A stretch of 49,876 nucleotides of DNA from NCBI RefSeq assembly GCF_000282615.1, contig NZ_AKIY01000217.1, positions 1 to 49,876 of the forward strand, read 5' to 3'. Shown in pieces: positions 44,638-49,876 of this stretch. Source of the DNA: Bradyrhizobium sp. YR681 (GTDB lineage Bacteria > Pseudomonadota > Alphaproteobacteria > Rhizobiales > Xanthobacteraceae). Below the pieces are notes generated by a model. That model had not been told where the DNA came from. It was given only the letters and a program-made list of their open reading frames with translations, and did not search any database. A program made the position numbers and the translations under genes. Every line of letters begins with the position of its first letter. Position 1 is the first letter of the stretch.

Positions 44638-45369
44638 CTATGGCGAGGCCACCAGCCGGTAGCCGATGCCGCGCACCGCCTGGAGGAACAGCGGATTGGC
44701 GGGGTCGGTCTCGATCTTGCGCCTGAGGCGGTTGATCTGCACGTCGACGGCGCGCTCGTTGACGCTGCCATTGCCGGTCAGCGCGCTGCGCGGCACGGTC
44801 TCGCCCGGTGTTTCCGAGAGGATGCGCAGCATCTCGCGCTCGCGGTCGGTGAGGTGGATGACCTCCTCGCCCTGGCGCAATTCGCCGCGGTCGAGATGGT
44901 AGATGTAGGGGCCGAATGCGATCTTCTCCACCGCGATGGTCTGCGGCGGCGGGGCGGCGCGCTTGAGGATGTTGTTGATGCGCAGCGCAAGCTCGCGCGG
45001 CTCGAACGGTTTTGCCACGTAATCGTCTGCGCCGATCTGGAGGCCCTCGATGCGGGCCTCCGCCTCGTGCCGCGCCGTCAGCATCACGATCGGGACCGAG
45101 GACGAGGTCCGGATGAAGCGGGCGAGGTCGAAGCCGGTCTCGCCGGGCATCATGACGTCGAGGATCAGGAGGTCGAAATGCAGGCCGAGCAGCTTCGAAC
45201 GCGCATCGCCGGCGCTCGCCGCGGTCGTGACCCGATAGCCTTCGCTGGCGAGGAAGCGCGACAACAGATCGCGGATGCGGCGGTCGTCGTCGACCAGGAG
45301 AAGATGCGGGGCATCGTCGGCCGGTTCGACCGGCGGGCGGGCGAGCGTGGCAGCGAGCGGCACGGTCAC
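44638..45369 (-). CDS. OmpR/PhoB-family response regulator
   Basis: 243 residues. The receiver domain has LLLVDDDRRIRD, the phospho-acceptor Asp in LLILDVMMPGETGFD, Thr in IVMLTARHE and Lys in DDYVAKPFEPRE. The winged-helix output ends in VDVQINRLRRKIE and AVRGIGYRLV. The N-terminal 20 residues are a Pro/Ala-rich extra. It overlaps the upstream marR stop/start by four bases (ATGA), and the cognate kinase follows 19 bases after its stop. Confidence 0.95.
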   Translation of the reverse strand: MTVPLAATLARPPVEPADDAPHLLLVDDDRRIRDLLSRFLASEGYRVTTAASAGDARSKLLGLHFDLLILDVMMPGETGFDLARFIRTSSSVPIVMLTARHEAEARIEGLQIGADDYVAKPFEPRELALRINNILKRAAPPPQTIAVEKIAFGPYIYHLDRGELRQGEEVIHLTDREREMLRILSETPGETVPRSALTGNGSVNERAVDVQINRLRRKIETDPANPLFLQAVRGIGYRLVASP

Positions 45370-45908
45370 TCCTTTCCGTCTTGATTGACGTTGGCGAAGA
45401 TCGTCTCCAGCACCTTGTCCGGATCGTCGCGGTCGATCATCGCACGCAGGAAGCGCTTGACGGTCTCGGCATCCTGCGGCGCCATCTCGGCGAGCGCCCT
45501 GGTGATCCGCGTGGTCTGGAGACCGGCGAGCTTCTGCACCAGCGCCTCGCCCTTGGGCGTGGCAAAGAGCAGCCGCTGGCGACGATCATTGTCGCCGGTC
45601 TTCTGCACGATGTAGCCCTCGTCCAGCAGCTGCTTGAGCACCCGGCCGAGCGATTGTTTGGTGATGCGCAGGACGTCGAGCAGGTCGGCGACCTTGAGGC
45701 CGGGATAGCGATAGACGAAGTGCATGACCCGGTGATGGGCCCGGCCGAAGCCGAAAGCCTCCAGCTCCTGGTCGGGATCGCCGACGAAATCGCGATAGGC
45801 GAAGAACAGCAGCTCGATGATATCCCAGCGCAAATTGCCTCCATCGCCTGCCGCCGGCCGAGGCTCGGCAGCGTCTTGAGGGGGAGTCGCGAAATTTATG
45901 TCAGGCAT
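45366..45908 (-). CDS. MarR-family transcriptional regulator
   Basis: 180 residues. The winged helix-turn-helix includes YPGLKVADLLDVLRITKQSLGRVLKQLLDEGYIVQKTGDNDRRQRLLFATPKG, with the DxR of the MarR wing (DNDRRQR). It is the first gene of a marR-ompR-kinase operon, joined to the response regulator by a 4-base overlap. The ATG at 45908 (MPDINFATPP) is preferred to an upstream start at 45953. A possible operator lies just upstream. Mixed MarR/two-component operons are unusual but appear conserved in this group, as far as I recall. Confidence 0.92.
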   Translation of the reverse strand: MPDINFATPPQDAAEPRPAAGDGGNLRWDIIELLFFAYRDFVGDPDQELEAFGFGRAHHRVMHFVYRYPGLKVADLLDVLRITKQSLGRVLKQLLDEGYIVQKTGDNDRRQRLLFATPKGEALVQKLAGLQTTRITRALAEMAPQDAETVKRFLRAMIDRDDPDKVLETIFANVNQDGKE

Positions 45909-45936
45909 ATTGACGTATCTTGGGTTCAATGTTACA

Positions 45937-45970
45937 AAACGATCAGCCCGCACGAAATTTTAGATCGTTT
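45937..45970. promoter_or_regulatory. Inverted repeat AAACGATC-N18-GATCGTTT, possible operator
   Basis: A perfect 8-bp inverted repeat 29 bases upstream of the marR start, in the 339-base divergent gap before ilvE. It could bind MarR or the response regulator. The rest of the gap, 45971-46247, shows no gene and only GC-rich sequence. Confidence 0.45.
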
Positions 45971-46247
45971 CGCGTCGGGTGGCATCGAAGCAGGGCGGCC
46001 GGAGTGAGCCGGACAGGCGGCGACGGCCGGAGCAGATCTACCGTGCGATTGTCGAGCGGCATTTCGACAAAACATACTGGACTTCCGCCTTCCGCAAAAG
46101 CATGTCCTCGGCGGCATGCTGGCCACGGAAACCGGCCGTAACAAGGCTGGCGGTGGTCCGGCCAGAAACCACATCAAGCCAGCCGGGCCCGAAACAGGGT
46201 CGGCAGGCGCCAGAACAGCGCCGCCATCGGCAGCGGGAGCCAAGGAC

Positions 46248-47330
46248 ATGAGCATGACATTCGACATCCAGCCCGCATCCAATCCTACTCCAGAGAAGGA
46301 CCGTGTCGCCAAGCTGGTGGACCCCGGTTTCGGGCGCGTCTTCAGCGATCACATGGCGATCGTCCGCTACAACCAGGCCAAGGGCGGCTGGTACGAGGCG
46401 AAGATCGAGGCGCGCGCCAACTTCCAGCTCGATCCGGCCGGCGCCGTCCTGCACTACGCCCAGGAAATCTTCGAGGGCCTCAAGGCCTACAAGCGCGACG
46501 ACGGCGGCGTGAACCTGTTCCGCCCCGACGCCAATGCGCGCCGCTTCAGGGACTCGGCCGACCGCATGGCGATGGCGCAGCTCCCCGAGGAAATCTTCAT
46601 CGATGCAGTCGAGCAGGTCGTGCGCATCGACCGCGCCTGGATGCCGGGCGGCGAGGGCAGCCTGTACCTGCGGCCCTTCATGATCGCGAGCGAGACCTTC
46701 CTCGGCGTCAAGCCGTCGTCCGAATACATCTTTGCGGTGATCGCCTCGCCGGTCGGCTCCTATTTCAAGGGCGGGCCTGCCCCGGTCTCGATCTGGGTGT
46801 CGGAGAATTACACGCGCGCAGCCGTCGGCGGCACCGGCGCCGTCAAATGCGGCGGCAATTATGCCGCGAGCCTGCGCGCGCAGGCCGAGGCGATCCAGCA
46901 CGGCTGCGACCAGGTCGTCTTCCTCGACGCGATCGAGCGCCGCTACATCGAGGAGCTCGGCGGCATGAACGTGTTCTTCGTGTTCGACGACGGCTCGCTG
47001 TCGACGCCGCCGCTCGGCACGATCCTGCCCGGCATCACCCGCGACTCCATCATCACGCTCGCCCGCGATGCCGGAAAGACCGTGCGCGAGGAGCCGTATT
47101 CGCTCGACCAGTGGCGCAAGGATGCAGCGAGCGGCAGGCTGAAGGAAGCCTTCGCCTGTGGCACCGCCGCCGTCATCTCGCCGATCGGCAAGGTCCGTTC
47201 GGTGAGCGGCGATTTCGAGATCAGCGGCGGCGCCGCCGGCCCGGTCGCCATGGGCCTGCGCAAGCAGCTCGTCGACATCCAGTACGGCCGCACCAACGAT
47301 CCGCACAACTGGATCAAAAAGGTGTTTTGA
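46248..47330 (+). CDS. ilvE: Branched-chain amino acid aminotransferase
   Basis: 360 residues, PLP fold type IV. It transfers the amino group of Leu, Ile or Val to 2-oxoglutarate and back. Motifs: HYAQEIFEGLKAY, RPDANARRFRDSADRMAM, the PLP Lys in GTGAVKCGGNYAASL, EELGGMNVFFVF and the substrate loop FACGTAAVISPIG. The eukaryote/bacterial long-form (BCAT II-like) pattern fits the length. The start is ATG at 46248 (GGGAG 8 bases before), with a second ATG at 46254. It is divergent from the marR operon and followed by two palindromic repeats. Confidence 0.95.
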   Translation: MSMTFDIQPASNPTPEKDRVAKLVDPGFGRVFSDHMAIVRYNQAKGGWYEAKIEARANFQLDPAGAVLHYAQEIFEGLKAYKRDDGGVNLFRPDANARRFRDSADRMAMAQLPEEIFIDAVEQVVRIDRAWMPGGEGSLYLRPFMIASETFLGVKPSSEYIFAVIASPVGSYFKGGPAPVSIWVSENYTRAAVGGTGAVKCGGNYAASLRAQAEAIQHGCDQVVFLDAIERRYIEELGGMNVFFVFDDGSLSTPPLGTILPGITRDSIITLARDAGKTVREEPYSLDQWRKDAASGRLKEAFACGTAAVISPIGKVRSVSGDFEISGGAAGPVAMGLRKQLVDIQYGRTNDPHNWIKKVF

Positions 47331-47338
47331 GGTCTCGT

Positions 47339-47385
47339 GTCCCGGACGTGCTGCAGCGTGAAACGCTGCTGCGCAGAGCCGGGAC
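47339..47385. repeat. Palindromic repeat GTCCCGGAC...GCCGGGAC
   Basis: The outer arms GTCCCGG / CCGGGAC and inner arms GCTGCAGCG / CGCTGCTGC form an imperfect hairpin directly after ilvE. It could serve as an mRNA end. Confidence 0.75.
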
Positions 47386-47404
47386 CCATCTCGCCGCCAC
47401 TTGA

Positions 47405-47462
47405 CCCCGGATCAGCAGCGCACCACGCCGCCAGGAGGCGGCGCGCTGCGCAGCATCCGGGG
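47405..47462. repeat. Palindromic repeat CCCCGGAT...ATCCGGGG
   Basis: Arms CCCCGGATCAGCAGCGC and GCGCTGCGCAGCATCCGGGG pair around CGCCGCCAGGAGGCGGCG. It lies 20 bases after the preceding repeat and shares its GCTGC core, so the two form a mosaic. Confidence 0.75.
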
Positions 47463-47496
47463 AACGGAGCCAGCCGCGCGCCATGAACGGCCCGCC

Positions 47497-48072
47497 ATGA
47501 TCCCGCGACAAAGCCCGGAGATTATCAAGCATCCGGACATCGCGATCATGGCACCAAGGCTCTCCCAACCCATGAAATGGGTCGTTCTCGCCGCAATCAC
47601 CGGCATCTCCGTCTTCGGCATCCTGACCATCGGTCCCGTGCATGAGGTCTCGGCGGATGACCACTCGCCGGTCGTCGACGTGCGCACCACCGATCCGGAA
47701 ATGAACACGGCGATCGCGCGCGCCCGCGGTACGCTGCCGACCTTCTGGGCGTCCTACGAGGCGCCAAAACCTTCCGAAGCCGGGCATTCGCTGAAAGTGC
47801 GCTTTTCCACCCGCAAGGGCGGCGAGCACATCTGGATTGCCGACGTGAAGAAGCAGCCGGGCGGGACCTATACCGGTGTCTTCGCCAACGAGCCGCGCGA
47901 TCTGCCCGGCAAACGGGCAGGCGATCCCGTCAAGTTCAGCGAAGCCGACATCTCGGACTGGATGTTCATGCGCAACGGCAAGATCGTCGGCGGGGAGACC
48001 ATCAAGCCGACGCTGAAGTCGCTGCCCAAGGCGGACGCGGACGCGCTGAGGGCCCGGATGGAGCAGCCGTAG
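47497..48072 (+). CDS. DUF2314 family membrane-anchored or exported protein
   Basis: 191 residues if started at the ATG at 47497; the ATG at 47548 is a strong alternative, since it comes just before a membrane-anchor or signal segment (MKWVVLAAITGISVFGILTIGPV). The C-terminal ~110 residues match DUF2314 (AIARARGTLPTFWASYEAP, HIWIADVK, GVFANEPRDLPGKRAGDPVKFSEADISDWMFMRNGKIVGGETIKP). The family is uncharacterised. It follows the ilvE repeats and precedes a further palindromic repeat. Its 5' part overlaps no other gene. Confidence 0.82.
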   Translation: MIPRQSPEIIKHPDIAIMAPRLSQPMKWVVLAAITGISVFGILTIGPVHEVSADDHSPVVDVRTTDPEMNTAIARARGTLPTFWASYEAPKPSEAGHSLKVRFSTRKGGEHIWIADVKKQPGGTYTGVFANEPRDLPGKRAGDPVKFSEADISDWMFMRNGKIVGGETIKPTLKSLPKADADALRARMEQP

Positions 48073-48082
48073 GGGCTGTCTT

Positions 48083-48226
48083 CCTTCTCCCCTTGCGGGA
48101 GAAGGTGGCGCGAAGCGCCGGATGAGGGGTTGTCTCCCCGAACTCAGTGTGGCGTTCGCGGATAGAACCCCTCACCCGTCTCGCCGCTAACGCGGCGAGC
48201 CACCCTCTCCCGCAGGGGGAGAGGGG
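48083..48226. repeat. Composite palindromic repeat CCTTCTCCCC...CCCTCTCCCGCAGGGGGAGAGGGG
   Basis: Two hairpins (CCTTCTCCCCTTGCGGGAGAAGG and CCCTCTCCCGCAGGGGGAGAGGG) flank the pair GGATGAGGGGTT / AACCCCTCACCC. This is an abundant Alphaproteobacterial intergenic repeat. It fills most of the 200 bases between the DUF2314 gene and hisS. Confidence 0.88.
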
Positions 48227-48273
48227 AAAAGCCGGCGGTTGCCGCGTCCCGCGTCGGCTGGTAAACGCCGCGC

Positions 48274-49794
48274 ATGGCCGAGAAACCCAAAAAACCCCAG
48301 AAACTGAAGGCGCGCCTGCCGCGCGGGCTCGAGGATCGCGATCCCGCCGCGATCCGGGCGACGCGCGAGATGGTCGAGAAGATCCGCGCCGTCTACGAGC
48401 TCTACGGTTTCGAGCCGGTGGAAACGCCGGCGATGGAATACACCGACGCGCTCGGCAAGTTCCTGCCCGACCAGGACCGCCCGAACGAGGGCGTGTTCTC
48501 GTTCCAGGACGACGACGAGCAGTGGATTTCGCTCCGCTACGATCTGACCGCGCCGCTCGCCCGCTATGTCGGCGAGCGCTACGGCACCGACGGTCTGGTC
48601 CTCCCCTACCGCAGCTACCGCGTCGGCTACGTCTTCCGCAACGAGAAGCCCGGCCCCGGCCGCTTCCGCCAGTTCATGCAGTTCGATGCCGACACGGTCG
48701 GCTCGGCGACGCCGGCGGCGGATGCCGAGATCTGCATGATGGCGGCGGACACGATGGAGGCGCTCGGCATCGCGCGCGGCTCCTATGTCGTGAAGGTCAA
48801 CAATCGCAAAGTGCTCGACGGCGTTCTCGAAGCCATCGGGCTCGGCGGTGACGAGAATGCAGGCCGCCGGCTGACGGTGCTGCGCGCCATCGACAAGCTC
48901 GACAAGTTCTCAGCCGACGAAGTGCGCAAGCTGCTCGGCCCGGGACGATGGGATGGCGGCGAAGAAGGCAAGGGCGATTTTACGAAGGGCGCCAATCTCA
49001 GCACGGCTGAGGCCGACGTTGTTCTCGCCATCACCAAGCCGCGCGACGACTGGAAAGAGGCCATTGCCGCTGCAGAGACTTACCTCGCTAAGAGCGAAGT
49101 TGGTCAGGCCGGCGTGAGCGAGCTGGAAGAAATCGCAAAACTGGTGACGGCGTCAGGCTATGGCGCGGACCGCATCAAGATCGATCCCTCCGTCGTGCGC
49201 GGCCTCGAATATTACACCGGCCCAGTCTACGAGGTTGAGCTGTTGCTCGAGACCAAGGACGAGAAGGGCCGTCCTGTGCGCTTCGGCTCCGTCGGTGGCG
49301 GTGGGCGTTATGATGGCCTCGTCTCGCGCTTCCGTGGCGAGCCGGTGCCGGCGACCGGTTTCTCGATCGGCGTGTCCAGGCTTCAGGCCGCGCTGACGCT
49401 GCTCGGCAAGCTCGACACGCGGCCCGAATTCGGCCCCGTCGTCGTCACCGTGTTCGACCGCGACCGCGTCGCCGACTACCAGAAGATGGTGGCAAGCTTG
49501 CGCGCCGCCGGCATCCGCGCCGAGCTCTATCTCGGCAATCCCAAGAATATGGGCAACCAGCTCAAATATGCCGACCGCCGCCACTCACCCTGCGTGATCA
49601 TCCAGGGTTCTGATGAAAAGGCGCGCGGCGAGCTTCAGATCAAGGACCTGATCGAGGGTGCGAAGGCTGCGGCCGCGATCGCCTCCAACCAGGAATGGCG
49701 CGAGACGCGCCCGGCGCAGTTCTCGTGCAGCGAAGCCGATCTCGTTTCAAAAGTGCGCGAGGTTCTGGCGCGCCATGACGTAAACTGGGGATAG
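48274..49794 (+). CDS. hisS: Histidyl-tRNA synthetase
   Basis: 506 residues, class II. Motif 2 is [23 protein letters not shown], and the His-specific block is [18 protein letters not shown], followed by motif 3 ([27 protein letters not shown]). The anticodon-binding domain is at the C-terminus. The length exceeds the E. coli enzyme (424) through insertions, including [26 protein letters not shown], which is typical of the alphaproteobacterial form as I recall it. Confidence 0.95.
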   Translation: MAEKPKKPQKLKARLPRGLEDRDPAAIRATREMVEKIRAVYELYGFEPVETPAMEYTDALGKFLPDQDRPNEGVFSFQDDDEQWISLRYDLTAPLARYVGERYGTDGLVLPYRSYRVGYVFRNEKPGPGRFRQFMQFDADTVGSATPAADAEICMMAADTMEALGIARGSYVVKVNNRKVLDGVLEAIGLGGDENAGRRLTVLRAIDKLDKFSADEVRKLLGPGRWDGGEEGKGDFTKGANLSTAEADVVLAITKPRDDWKEAIAAAETYLAKSEVGQAGVSELEEIAKLVTASGYGADRIKIDPSVVRGLEYYTGPVYEVELLLETKDEKGRPVRFGSVGGGGRYDGLVSRFRGEPVPATGFSIGVSRLQAALTLLGKLDTRPEFGPVVVTVFDRDRVADYQKMVASLRAAGIRAELYLGNPKNMGNQLKYADRRHSPCVIIQGSDEKARGELQIKDLIEGAKAAAAIASNQEWRETRPAQFSCSEADLVSKVREVLARHDVNWG

Positions 49795-49807
49795 CCATTC
49801 CGGCAGG

Positions 49808-49876
49808 CCGTCATGCCGGGCTTGTCCCGGGCATCCACGTCTTGTTTGATGGAAGAGAACGTGGATGGCCGGGACA
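49808..49876. repeat. Palindromic repeat CCGTCATGCCGGGCTTGTCCCGG..., runs off the window
   Basis: The left half CCGTCATGCCGGGCTTGTCCCGG and CCACGTCTT pair with AAGAGAACGTGG and CCGGGACA at the window end. The element is cut by the window edge, 14 bases after the hisS stop. Confidence 0.75.

Noticed and set aside
1..49876. tRNA, rRNA or riboswitch
   Set aside because: I looked for cloverleaf-like TTCGA arms and known leaders in the intergenic gaps and saw none, but covariance searches were not possible.

Overview
The window is GC-rich chromosomal DNA from an alphaproteobacterium of the order Rhizobiales, most likely Bradyrhizobium or a close relative such as Rhodopseudomonas. The assignment rests on recall of the protein families (an RPA1163-like fluoroacetate dehalogenase, a TipF-like EAL protein, a MarR-OmpR-histidine kinase operon, the uvrC-pgsA-moaD-moaE-prmB order) and on several short palindromic intergenic repeats typical of that group. 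No search was run. I see no rRNA, tRNA, CRISPR array, insertion sequence or prophage.

Layout. 1-6.6 kb: the 3' part of a haloacetate dehalogenase, tadA, a 23S pseudouridine synthase with a very long Arg/Asp-rich N-terminus, rsmD, mutL, and a small ribbon-helix-helix protein. 6.7-10.8 kb: a four-gene minus-strand run (monohaem cytochrome c, VOC protein, Tat-exported small subunit, FAD/GMC dehydrogenase with a 3Fe-4S-type cysteine motif) that looks like a periplasmic dehydrogenase, then a small exported protein and arfB. 10.85-16.8 kb: two large RTX proteins that share a C-terminal block of seven FG-GAP repeats. One carries a serralysin-type zinc protease domain. The other carries PPC and Calx-beta domains and an N-terminal His...Ser-x-Gly-Cys motif. 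17-24.3 kb: an M16 peptidase pair (active plus inactive subunit), an exported hypothetical protein, lspA and ileS. 24.5-26.4 kb: a RES-Xre toxin-antitoxin locus whose toxin is interrupted by an amber codon, then ribF. 26.5-29.5 kb: a lone CheY, a HAD hydrolase and a degenerate EAL protein resembling the flagellar factor TipF.

29.6-38.4 kb: a winged-helix/TPR regulator divergent from a methyltransferase, a BrkB/YihY membrane protein with a small membrane partner, and the run uvrC-pgsA-moaD-moaE-prmB (repair, phosphatidylglycerol synthesis, molybdopterin synthase, ribosomal protein L3 methylation), whose last four genes are closely packed or overlapping. 38.5-43.1 kb: an outer-membrane beta-barrel protein behind a CtrA-like box, a cold-shock protein, rlmJ, a secreted RNase T2 and three small exported proteins. 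43.2-49.8 kb: a translationally coupled marR-ompR-histidine kinase operon, divergent ilvE, a DUF2314 protein and hisS.

Most of the window is conserved housekeeping DNA. The accessory-looking parts are the RTX/propeller pair (with a clearly lower-GC stretch in the N-terminal half of the larger gene), the broken RES-Xre locus, and the dehydrogenase operon. These hold the observations most worth following.
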